Source: Sipunculus nudus (Eukaryota; Annelida; Sipuncula; Golfingiida; Sipunculidae). From it: DNA of 64,000 nt. The notes under the pieces are model-generated. The model saw nothing but the letters and a program-made list of their open reading frames with translations, searched no databases and had not been told where the DNA came from. The first letter of the stretch is position 1. Each line of letters starts with the position of its first letter. Positions 48,801 to 59,900 of this stretch are shown here, piece after piece. A program made the position numbers and the translations under genes. The stretch covers positions 21,741,079 through 21,805,078 of the forward strand of contig CM049307.1 of assembly GCA_026874595.1 (NCBI GenBank). Reading direction: 5' to 3'.

Positions 48801-49210
48801 GTGTTTACAGTTTAACTTCCAAAACCCTGGACCTCTTTTTTTCTTGTTTTTGATTCAAATGAACTCCTACAGTTGAGTACTCAGTTTTTACATCCTATAC
48901 ATGTTTTTTTTTTTCACATTTGCTGAAAGTCCTAATGATATGAGAAAAATATCTAATCTACAAAAAAATTAGTTGGGTTATATCTTTTCCATGTATATTG
49001 TAATAACTGTGGGTGTTTTGATTTCGCCATTTATTAATCAGATCCATATTTTTAATCCTTCATTTTACAACTTGTGATTTTCTGTGAGTGACAGGATTAC
49101 CACCTCTTTCATCTTTTTCTATGTTAAGTACTAAATAAAAATCTCCGAATTTTATTCTGTTATCGTTTGATAAAGATTCAGTAAAGAGTAAAGCGTCTAA
49201 ATAACACACA
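45880..49210 (-). pseudogene. LINE ORF2 (endonuclease-reverse transcriptase), degenerate
   Basis: Recognisable pieces in order are FGDFYLVLN and GGNPVTHRKSQ (endonuclease end, about 49160-49085; the Asn of GDFN is Tyr here), RGPGFWKLN (about 48830), KARWHMDGEMPSKYYLNLDK (48520-48420), HPDQTG (about 47905) and IDFEKALD (about 47795). After the nested element come CKWIETFYCDISSCVINNGW (about 46690), ISQYADDTVFSL with the YADD catalytic box at 46455-46466, SGFKIN (about 46370) and GKITIIKA (about 46140). Multiple stops and shifts are present. The motif set fits the L1/Tx1 group. Confidence 0.82.
46724..47752 (+). mobile_element. Helentron-like element family B, nested in the LINE
   Basis: 1,029-bp insertion. 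The 5' end is TTTAGCCCTCAGCC and the 3' end carries the inverse GGCTGAGGGCT (47715-47725), a hairpin TCAGC-TTCT-GCTGA (47730-47743), and CTAGT (47748-47752). A GTCCGTCCGTCC leader is followed by about 2.6 monomers of ~298 bp starting CTTGTGAGCGGGATATCT at 46811, 47111 and 47407. The LINE coding frame on either side allows the empty site to be read as GTGCTT|TGTATAA, a T^T target with no duplication. No coding capacity. Confidence 0.8.
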
Positions 49211-49387
49211 TAAAATTGTTATGAAACCACAATCGATACAATATACCGGCCCTCCGATCAATCGATCCGGTTATACCCGAGAAGGACCGAAAACTGCCGA
49301 AGAATGACGTGGTAGTCAAAATTCTGTGTATCACGGGTTGCTTTCATTTGCGGATTATAAGTTACATAAGAAAGTGAATACGTGGTT

Positions 49388-50214
49388 TCACGAGTAAAAG
49401 AGGGTCTTTTGGCGGCTGCATTGGACGGTTTTTCCATTGACGATCAGCTCCCACCTCCAAAACCGTACTTTGTTGCATTTGTTATGTTCTTCATCCATTC
49501 TTGACTTTAATGTTTGTTTCATTTTGTAATCAATGTCAGTTAAGTCCTCAACAAACCTAATGCCGCCCGTTCAGAATGTTTTACTTCGTTTTGGGATTTT
49601 CGATTCGGTCTGGTCTTTCGTGCATTTTGACGATGATGTGTCTTGGTTTTTCGCCAGGACGTCCTGTTCTGTGTGCGTTTTCTATTTTCTGTCTGACAGC
49701 GTCTTAGTCAAGATATTCAAATAATTTTCTGTCTGTAATAATATTGGTCACCATTTCTTTGCTATTTTCTATCCATGCCTCTGCTTTAACTCCAAAAAAA
49801 TACGTAGGTTCCATTCTTTATTTCAGTGTTCTATTTTGTTCTGTTCCTCATTCAACTTGTTTTGCAATAAACCTAGTTGATTGTCTTTATTTATGATTTC
49901 AGTTTTTAGCTGAGTGACTTCCCTCTGAATGTCCGTTATCCTTGTTTTGTCAGTTTCTTTGTTTCGTTACACGATATCCACCCCCTTACTGATTCTGCCA
50001 ACTTTTTTTTTCAAATTCAGAAATGCGTGTTTTTATTTACTTGTTTTCTTGTGTTAGACTCTCCAGTTTCTCCAACAAATCAGACTGAAACTCGTTTATC
50101 CTGGTTTCTAATGCACTGTTAGTGTTCCTAATTTTCGCTTTCATTTCTGACATTGCATTTTCAATCGTGTGTAAAGGACCGGCCTGTCGGGTCCCCCTCT
50201 ACTGTCTCCGCCAT
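49388..50214 (-). pseudogene. LINE ORF1, degenerate
   Basis: From an ATG at 50214 (MAETVEGDPTG) the frame breaks within 20 codons, then continues as SALETRINEFQSDLLEKLES, a heptad-rich coiled coil, and ITDIQREVTQLKTEI. Next come AEAWIENSKEMV and IENAHRTGRP with PRHIIVKM, which match the RNA-binding domain of L1 ORF1 proteins. The C-terminal part includes LKSRMDEEHNK and LIVNGKTVQ before a stop at 49388-49390. At least six stops or shifts break it. In functional elements the product binds element RNA as a trimer. Confidence 0.75.
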
Positions 50215-50420
50215 GATGTTTATATGGTCCTCCTGTTTTTTTGTCTTGTTTAATATTCTTTTCCTTTTGTTTTTCTATGTACTTGTCTATTTTTTCCCTG
50301 CTATCACTTTTCCTTGCTTTCCTCCTACTCTGCGTGTCATACCGGTCTTTACACTTTTAAAAGTCCTGCTTTTGGCGGAGCGCAAACACAGAGACGTCCT
50401 CACCATTCCGCCATGATACC

Positions 50421-53400
50421 GGAAGTCTTGAACTGAAAATTGCCCCTTGCATGTTCAGACCTTTCCAGTTTTACTTGAATTCTATGACCATATTACCGAA
50501 GACCTTGCTGAGATGAACTTAATACCGTCATATTATATCAAAATATGTTTCCCTTGTCACTTGATGAACTTATATGAATGAGACTTCTACGGTAAGAGTT
50601 CTAAATGTAGAACGGCAGTTTGTTCTCCTCGACTCATGCAGCTCTGCGTTTTAGTTAGTGTACCTTGCATTTCCTGTCGAGTTCACTACCACAAGTTGCG
50701 CACAGAAGTACCCTGGTACATGAGAGAAAAACTGCAAACCCCTATACCATCAAAGGGGAAGGCTCTATATACTAGGTCTTTATACTTTGAGATTGAACTC
50801 TTATATACATAAACTTATTTATTTAACATGAATTGTACAAATAGTTATTATAACTAATCGCGGCACTCTCCATGCCTCAGATTGTGGCGTTCGATGGACT
50901 GTAAAGGTGGAGGAAACCGGCCCGCAAAACGCCCGTTATCCAGCCCGTAGAGGGGCCCAAAGCCAAGCAGCAGCGTCCTGACCAAGGCGTTTGTGACGTC
51001 ACAACCAGAACACGCCGGGCGGTATTGTTGTGGCATCAGTTGAGTTCAACACGATCGCGGGAAAATATGTCAGAGTATTGCGTCGTCGGGTTGAGCAGTA
51101 ACATCAAGGGTGATGATGTGAGCTTAAACAAATTTTAATCAGGGTATAAGCCACATGTTTGTGCCAAATGGAATGGATGACCTGTACAGAACAGGCCGAA
51201 CTGGACCCGGCCGGGCATCATTTCGAAAGGGGATTCCCCAGGTTTGGCCACTGACAGGAGGAAGCGGACAGACTTTTCGTGACATTTGGTCATGTTCCTT
51301 GCCACTGTTGACTCTATATTCCTTACGTGCGTAGGCTGCCTACTAGGAAATGATGATGCTTTTTTGATATTCCCCGACTCGGCCTTGACACGTTGAGAGC
51401 TTGCACCACGCAGTACTGTAGTACATTATGAAATCAAGCTAACTATACACATATAAATATTATTAATGCTCCTCTGCACTTTCACTGTGATGTTTATGAA
51501 CCTTAATGTATTATATTAATTATATATGTGCGTTGTGTCGAACAAGCTTAAGTCGAATACCCCGCTTATGTCAAAGATACAGACTCTGTATTCCGGACAA
51601 ATTTAGTTAAATTATAACCAAATAAAACCCGCTTCTGTAGAACCTCTGATGTGTCGAAGTTTCCTGGTGGTCCCTTCGACTTCGACATGGCGAGGTTTCA
51701 TGCACTGTATGTTTCATCATTCTGACAGCATGTAATCACTTTTGTATTTCGCAGTTCCAAGCTTGTTTGGCCATCTTGGCAAACACCCCTACTTTTTTCC
51801 ATTAAAAGTTCTTCATTTGACACATTTTTCTAACAAATGAAGCAAATCTTATTTCAGTTTGAACACTAGCTTTTCCACTTTTTTTCAATACATGTACTTA
51901 AGTAAAAGGTGAGCACGAAGCAACAACTATTACTTTATTCAACCGCTCACTGCATGTATGAAATGTAACTAGCTTTTGATTAACCTTGGTGGTTAGGTAA
52001 CATCAGTATTACATATATGGTTTGTCAGGAAATCAAAGGTATGAATCTTATTATATAAAGAGGAAATGTAGTTGAGGTGAGGAGTGTTCCTTCGTTTCCC
52101 TAATGAATATTATTTACTTCAACCTCAGGAGGAAGTATTTCACACTCCGTAACATCGATAAGATTTCAGTCCGAAAGTTCTAGTTATCCAACACATATCG
52201 CATTGCATATATTCGGCATCCTCCGATTTTATCAAATAAATCTAGCAATGAAATTCGTTTTAACATTTTGTTAACTTATTTTAGGGAGACCCCCTGGCTG
52301 CAGCCCATCCCCTTAATCCGCCCCTGCTTGAAACAGTGGACAGAACCGTAGAAAGTGATGCGGTGTCTCGTCTGCTTCTTACATGGGCATAAGGCTGAGG
52401 CACGAGCAAGCGCACTAAATGGAAGACATACCCTGACCAGGTGGTCATTCATCAAAACATAAATATATTGATCCCTGAAAAATAAGAGCGGCCTTCGGCT
52501 CAGTGGAAGATTCCTAAAGACCTTTGACGCCCGCAAAAGGTCTAGGTAGACTTGGGGATTTTAGGCCCTAGTATAATAAAGTCATGGCTTTTAATACGGC
52601 ACAAAAGGTTGACTGTAATAACTTCATAGTTGATATTAATATCGTGATTATTCCCCAAAGATCAGACCCCGGAGGTTTTAAAATTAGAGTATCATAAGCC
52701 GTTACATGGTTACGTTGCTCTCAATTCAATAAACTTTGGCTGCTATATTAGTAAACTTGGCCCTTTATTATAATTAGAGTCCCAATACACCCAATTTTCA
52801 ACATGAATAAGTATTACATTAGACTATGGATCTGCTATGAGCTGAATAACGCTATAATTGTGTTTAATGTATTCTATTGGACCTTTTTTAAAGTGGCAGA
52901 ATAGTCAAAAGGTTTTTTTTCACTCTTAAACATTTACTTATATCTATGTTTTAGTGCACCATTTCAAAGTAAAATTCATGTTATAAGCACAGTTAAAGTT
53001 GTGGTTGAAAGTGAGTATATTTTAAATTCTTATGGATTTCATTTAAACGAAATATCAAGACTTTCTGGCTGGTAATATGTAGATTTTGAAGTATCGGAAG
53101 TAGACGCACTATATTCTATTCAAGCAACCTGTGTCCATCATAGATTATTTTCAGAAATGCAGATATTGTTCATTTAGCGAAACACATAACGTTTGAGTAA
53201 GGCATTAAAACTAGCTAATTTCTTTGTTCATTATTATACATTTGAGTGGATCGCTAAAAGGAATACATAAAGCTTCACTAAGTTGCACTGAAATATGATC
53301 AAAGTTAACATTTAATCGAAAAGATAGATATCTTAAACTTCTAAATCGTTCACAATTTGAATACTAGATGGCGCTGATAAGCAAGTGCGTGAGTTACCGT

Positions 53401-53941
53401 AAATAACAATAATCTCGTTCAAAGGTACCCCATTAAAAATAAAGAAAAGGAGGCCTCATAATTTAATGACAAAATCTTACTCATTCCCAACAATATTTAC
53501 AGTCGGATTGGTAACATACAATAAACCAGCATTGCTATTCATACATCTGTCTAAATAGTATATGCGTAGAAATCCATCACTTTTCCCCATTGCATGTGTC
53601 GACACATGTTGTAGGTAGTCCTCTGACGTCACTAACGTTACTGTGACGTCACTTCACTGGTTCCTAAAGCAAACGACCGGAAATCGGAAGGTCATCTCCG
53701 ATACATTGAACCATCTTAATTGGCTATTCATGCATCTTTCTTCATCCTGTCATGTATAAATAAATTCTGTCTAAGCGAATGTGTTTCTTTTTTGATAGTC
53801 AAAGTAACATATATCACCTCAGAATTTCGGCACGAAAATGCCGATCAGAATTACTAGCTCAGCCTACCCGTTCATTATTCTGCTCATGACGACCAGTTTA
53901 GTTTCATCCCATGCAACAGATGGCGTTTTATTATGATGAAG
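50421..53941. other. Stretch without a supported gene
   Basis: No recognisable gene. 50870-51060 is locally GC-rich and holds a 60-codon minus frame without a known domain. A fragment of the C-rich repeat end lies at 52283-52330. Confidence 0.45.
52283..52330 (+). repeat. Fragment of C-rich repeat R2 (end only)
   Basis: GGGAGACCCCCTGG and CCTTAATCCGCCCCTGC resemble the last ~45 bp of the copies at 2031 and 38791. Assignment is tentative because of length. Confidence 0.4.
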
Positions 53942-54485
53942 ACTATAGTCTATTTCACCACCTGTTGTTCACCTGTTTTTTGTTGATAATTTTCTAAAAA
54001 GTTTCTAAAAATATTTTCCTATTATTTCCTGGGAAATTACATGTGGAAGTGACAACCTAATATGGCAATTAAGAATTTTAAGATAAACCCCCGTTTATGT
54101 TTCACAACATTTTAGTCTCTTCACCATGATCTGACAGATAAGATGTGTCCCTTCATAAGTGGCCATCTTTGTTTTAGCTGGTTATATTTTTATAAGATTT
54201 CATCCAATCAGCAGCTGTTAGTTGAGGCTGTTTTTGCATGTGACCAAAAACCTTGACTGCCATAAGTGGGTCTGATATGTTGTATAATGTAGACTGATTT
54301 CTCATATTTTCAGAAAATTCTTTTTCTCAAATAATTAAGGTATAAGAAAGGTATTGAGTTACCTTTTAGAAAATTGAGTTCTTTAATTCTCTGCTCTACC
54401 CTGTATGTGTTTCCCTTGAAATGTAACTAATAAAAAATTTCATAACAAAAAACAGGTGGACATGAAGGGATGAGACAGACTATAG
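53942..54485 (+). mobile_element. MITE family M1, copy 2
   Basis: A 544-bp element starting ACTATAGTC and ending GACTATAG, with CACCACCTG and CAGGTGGAC as subterminal mirrored blocks. It aligns with 13585-14080 along its whole length; this copy is ~50 bp longer because of an extra segment around 54045-54085. Same orientation, roughly 80% identical by eye. Confidence 0.83.
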
Positions 54486-55439
54486 CTTAATTATTGTAAT
54501 ATTAACGTTTAACACATCAATAGACAGATACCTGTGGCAGATGAATATTTTGTTGCACAGGCCATAGGAATGTCTTGCCTACAGAGAATTTGTAAATTAA
54601 TATGCAATAGATAAGAAAACCCTGCTAACTACATATTTCATTATTAGAATCAAATCTACGCTCTTTACACAGCGTTATACACATATGCCTACCACCTATA
54701 TCGTAAGCGCTGTTTGTTTTGACCTCGTATCCTGAATCTCTACACCAGAGGGGAGCACTGTATTTTGGTCTAATCAGATGAAACCCTGTGCTGGAAGACA
54801 AAACAGTTTACCAGCCAAGCAGGAATACAAGAAGCCAATGTTGTTCATTTCGTTTTGAGTGACAGCTCATCAGCCCGGTGACCGTTTGAACAGGCCAAAG
54901 GCTCAGAGAGAATGGCCCCATCCGTGGTTTCTGGTCGGAGCCTGATGCTTGTCGAGTGTTTGTTGACTGACATTTGATTGGCTGCTACTCACATCAGCAG
55001 TTTTTTAGCAGACAGGCCCATGTGCACTACCTGGTGTTTATAAGTGCATCATAAACGGTCAAAGCAGGCAGCGGGAAAATCAGTAGCTTCTTTTGAAGCG
55101 CAAGATTTCCGCTGCCTCGGGAGCGTAAATCAAATCATGTTTGTTGATGTTCTAGGAACAACTAAACATTTTGAAATGTCTAAATGTAGTCCCAGAAAAT
55201 GTAAAGATATGAAAGAACAAACATTTTTGTTTAGGCATTTCGAAAGTTGCGTTTACTTAACTTTATTTAACCTTCGACACATAGAGAAACTTCATCTGGA
55301 ACTGTGTGTCATCCTCTTGCACTGCTAGTTTCAGACCTTGATTCGGAGTAACAACTGTTTTCTGCCTTGAGTTGCCGACAGATGTCGCAGCGATAGTCCA
55401 TCAGAAAATTAATTTGAATTGAAATATCTCTTTGCTTTA

Positions 55440-55540
55440 TGGAGAAATTAGGGAAATGCGCCCCCCCCCCCCCCCCCCCAGGCCACACGTTACATCATTC
55501 CCGACATCATTCAAGACAAAAAGCGGGCATATCGGAGGCT
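55440..55540 (+). repeat. Dispersed repeat pair, copy 1, with C19 tract
   Basis: AAATTAGGGAAATG, a run of 19 C (55461-55479), CACACGTTACATCATTCC and GGGCATATC appear in the same order as at 56795-56885, where the C run is only six long. Confidence 0.5.
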
Positions 55541-56794
55541 AGCAGTGACAACCCGACTCAGTAGGCAATCGGATAACTGGGCTGGAAAGCCTACTCGAGT
55601 CGAGATATAAGTAATATCGAGGAATGTATCCTAGTGTTCTAGAAACAGGTTGCATTATACTGTGGTATACGGCCCATAATCCAAATATTATGCTAAGAAT
55701 GACAAATTAACACAATAGATATGTGAGCTCACAACCCAAAATGAAACACCGTCTCCATGGACCTTTCCTGTATCGCCTGCCAGCTGCCTGCGTCCTGTTA
55801 CCCGTGCGAGTCATGCTGTGTTCATGCGGTCATCAATTAAACATACATGCCGAGGGGTTTACCAATGTGCTGGGTTAAAACAGAACCTTTCTCGCTCATG
55901 TTTGGTATTATTTGAAAGTACACCCAAAAAATGCTAACAATTGGTTTGGTTTATGTTGATTGACAGGTTACCTGTAATCCATTAAGCGTTGTCAGAAATG
56001 ACGTAAACATTTGCATCTTCATAAGGTCTTATAATGCGTTCCTCAGACTTGGATGTTTTGACACTCTTGTGTCAGTAAACTGGTTGTAATGCCAGAGAGT
56101 CGATATGACGCTAATCCGAGGCGTGACCGCAGAGGAGTTCCCTGACAAAATTCTAGTCCTGTCGAGGGCCCCTGTTCCCTCACCGAATATAGAGAGAATA
56201 TTCTGTATAATCGTTGAATCAATCACCTAAAAGTAATACATGGACAGGGACAAAGAAAGGTGTCTTTCAAGGGGGCTGCAAGTTTGCAACAGTCACTAAT
56301 GGTAATTTATTAGATGACAGGAATGATTGTTTCCATGTCACTCAGCTTTTCAGGAGAGACGTAAATAGGAAAATCTATATTATTGTTTCATTATGCATAA
56401 CTCTAACACGGGGAAAGTACATACGGACGATCACTGATTAAATAACCTTTAAAAAGATTAATAAGAATAAGAATACCACAGAGGGCGCTGCATACGCTAA
56501 TCAGGCGAAAAAAAATCAGGGTTAGAGTAACGTAATAAATGGCGAAAGCAGTACCACAGTCCATAGGAATACGTACATGGTTGTTTTGCCGTGACACGGT
56601 CAGATTTAAAATTGAAATTACATTGAAATTTAAATAAATAAAAGATTTGACATGGGCCGATTTTACTGGTGTATTTTCTTGCAGGTAGCCAAGCGATAGC
56701 CCCTTGCTGAACGACAGAGTTCACTGGAGTAGTTTCCGATAGAGGGCGCTGCAATAGTCCCTTGGGGGGAAAAAAAGAAATATTTATTTTTTTT

Positions 56795-56885
56795 TGTAAA
56801 ATTAGGGGATGTGACCCCCCTTAGGACACATTATGAAACATTCCTGAGAGTTCAAACCAAGAACATGCATATCCGCTGTGTGGCC
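56795..56885 (+). repeat. Dispersed repeat pair, copy 2
   Basis: AAATTAGGGGATGTG, CCCCCC, GGACACATTATGAAACATTCC and ATGCATATC, matching 55440-55540 with a much shorter C-tract. Confidence 0.5.
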
Positions 56886-56924
56886 ACCGTCAGTTATAAC
56901 ATGAATCCAACTTTACCACAACTA

Positions 56925-59900
56925 CAAGTGACCCATGGGTCATGACGCTCAGCCGACTGACATGTTGACAATACGTCCTTGCACAGGCAACTAATTGAGA
57001 TAATATAGGTGGCATCATAGTTCATGCAAATTAGCTCTAGTTCATCAAGATCCATAAGCACACCAAATTTGATGACAATCATGAGCCCCATAGCTTCGAA
57101 GATATGGGTAACAGAGACCTAGTTCCTGTTTTTTCGGAGACTTTTCATTGACCTCCCTTGATGTCAAGTTGGAAGATCTGAAGTCCAGTGATAACGATCT
57201 GTGCCCGGTCACATCATTAAAGGTTTAAAAAAGAGCAAAAAATCTGTAAAAAAATGAAAAATCCAGGTGGCGCCACCAGTATGCAGGAACTGATGAAACA
57301 CTCCATCAACAATATCCATGCAAAGAATCATGGTGCTCAATGTATTAGCTGTTTAGATAATTGAGCTTTTGTATTAAATTTTGCATTATTCTGGGGGCTA
57401 ATTAGGAGCACCATAGCTGGAAGAATATGGGTAACAGAGACCAAATTTCAGGTTTCCAAGGAGATTTTTTATGGACCTCTCATGATGTCAAGTAAGAAGA
57501 TTCTTGGACCAGCGGTAACAATTTGTGCCCTGTTAACAGATGACCGCATCTTTAAATGTCTCAAAAATAGAGAAAAAAATCGTAAAAAATGGAAAAAAAT
57601 ACAGGTGGCGCTACCAGTTTACAGAAAATGGTGAAACACTCTATGATCAATATCCATGCAAAGAATCATGGTGATCAATGCTTTATTGTTCAGATACTTG
57701 AGCTTTTGTATGAAATATTCCATTATTCTGAGGTATACTTCGGAGCCCACTAGCTGGAAGACTATGGGTAACAGAGACCTTATTTCAGGTTTTCAAAGAG
57801 ATTTTTCATGGACCTCTCTGGATGTTAAGTCAGAAGCTCCTTGGTCCACGGGTTAGGATTTGTGCCCTTTCAAAAGATGTCCACATTTTTAAGGTCTCAA
57901 AAAAAGAGAAAAAATTTGTAAAAAAATGAAATATACAGGTAGCGCCACCAGTCTGCAGAAACTGATGAAACAGTCCATGATCAATATTCATGCAAAGAAT
58001 CATGGTGATCAATGTATTTGCTGTTCAGAAACTTGAGCTTTGGTATGAAATTTTCTATTATTCTGGGGGGGGGGGGTACTTCGGAGCCCCCTAGCTGGAA
58101 GAATATGGGTAACAGAGACCTAATTTCAGGTTTCCAAGGAGAATTTCCATGGACCTCTCTGCATGTCAAGTCAAAAGATTCTAGGTCCAGGGGTTACGAT
58201 TTGTGCCCTTTTAAAAGATATCCACATGTTTAAAGGTCTTAAAAATAGAGAAAAAAAATTGAAAAATGGAAAATATACAGGTGGCGCCACCAGTCTGCAG
58301 AAACTGATGAAACAGTCCATGATCAATATCCATGCAAAGAATCATGGTGATCAATACATTAGTTGTTCAGATACTTGAGCTTTTGTGCGAAATTTTTCTA
58401 TATTCTCGGGTGTAGTTCGGAGCCTCATAGCTGGATGAATATGGGTAATAGAGACCTCATTTCAGGCTTCCACAGCGATTTTTCATGGGCGTCTCTGGAT
58501 GTTGAGTAAGAAGGTTTTATGTCAAGCGGTTACGATTATGCCCTGTCAAAAGATGACCGCATCTTTAAAGGTCTTAAACATAGAGAAAAAAAAAACCGTT
58601 AAAGGTCGTAAAAATTCAGGTGGCGATTCTAGTTTGCAGAAACTGATGAAACACTCCATGATCAATATCCATGAAAATAATCATGGTGATCAATGCATTT
58701 GTTGTTTAGATACTTGAGCTTTGGTATGAAATTTTCTATTATTCTGGGGGGGGGGGGTTACTTCGGAGCCCCCTAGCTGGAAGAATATGGGTAACAGAGA
58801 CCTAATTTCAGGTTTCCAAGGAGATTTTTCATTGACCTCTATGGATGTCATGTCAGAAGATTCTAGGTCTAGGGGTTACGATTTGTGCCCTTTTAAAAGA
58901 TGTCCACATCTTTAAAGGTCTCAAAAACGGAGAAAAAAAATGGTTAAAAAATAAAATAATACAGGTGGCGCCACCAGTCTGCAGAAACTGATGAAACAGT
59001 CCATGATCAATATCCATGCAAATAATCATGGTAATCAATGCATTTGTTGTTTAGATACTTGAGCTTTGGTATGAAATTTTCTATTATTCTGGGGGGGGGG
59101 GGGGGTACTTCGGAGCCCCCCTAGCTGGAAGAATATGGGTAACAGAGACCTAATTTCAGGTTTCCAAGGAGATTTTTCATTGACCTCTCTGGATGTCATG
59201 TCAGAAGATTCTAGGTCTAGGGGTTACGATTTGTGCCCTTTTAAAAGATGTCCACATCTTTAAAGGTCTCAAAGATAGAGAAAAAAATGGTTTAAAAATA
59301 AAATTATACAGGTGGCGCCACCGGTCTGCAGAAACTGATGGAACAGTCCATGATCAATATCCATGCAAAGAATCATGGTGATCAATACATTAGTTGTTCA
59401 GATACTTGCGCTTTTGTATGAAATTGTCCAATATTCTCGTGGGTACTTCGAAGTCTCATAGCTGGATGAATATGGGTAACAGAGAGCTTATTTCAGGTTT
59501 CCACAGCGATTTTTCATGGACCTCTCTGGATGCTGAGTAAGAAGATTCTATGTCCAGCGGTTACGATTGTGCTCTGTCAAATTATTACTGCATCTTTAAA
59601 GGTCTCAAAAATAAAGACAAAAATCGTTAAAAAATAAATAAAATACAGGTGGCGCCACCTGTCTGCAATAATCTGATGAAACACTCCGTGATCAACATCC
59701 ATGCAAAGAATCATGGTGATCAATGCTTTAGTTGTTCAGATACTTGAGCTTTTGTATGAAATTTTCCATTATTCTCGGGGGTACTTCGGAGCCCCGTAGC
59801 TGAAAGAATATGGGTTACAGGGACCTAATTTCAAGTTTCCAAAGAGATTTTCCATGGACTTCTTTGAATGTAAAGTAAGAAGATTCATGGTCCAGCGGTT

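Larger units (their letters stand above)
45860..50420 (-). mobile_element. L1-type LINE, decayed, split by a nested element
   Basis: Minus-strand LINE with a degenerate ORF1 and ORF2 in the normal order. Relative to L1-type elements it has an ORF1 coiled coil and RNA-binding region, then endonuclease and reverse transcriptase pieces. The 3' end is near 45860-45960, close to a short TA run. The nested element at 46724-47752 splits the RT domain. The first part of the endonuclease is missing or unrecognisable, and stops and shifts are frequent, so the copy is dead. Confidence 0.82.
54486..56924. other. Stretch without a supported gene
   Basis: Frames at 55044-55328 and 56214-56441 have no known domain. 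AGAGGGCGCTGCA occurs at about 56480 and 56743. A repeat pair and a C-tract are listed separately. Confidence 0.45.
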
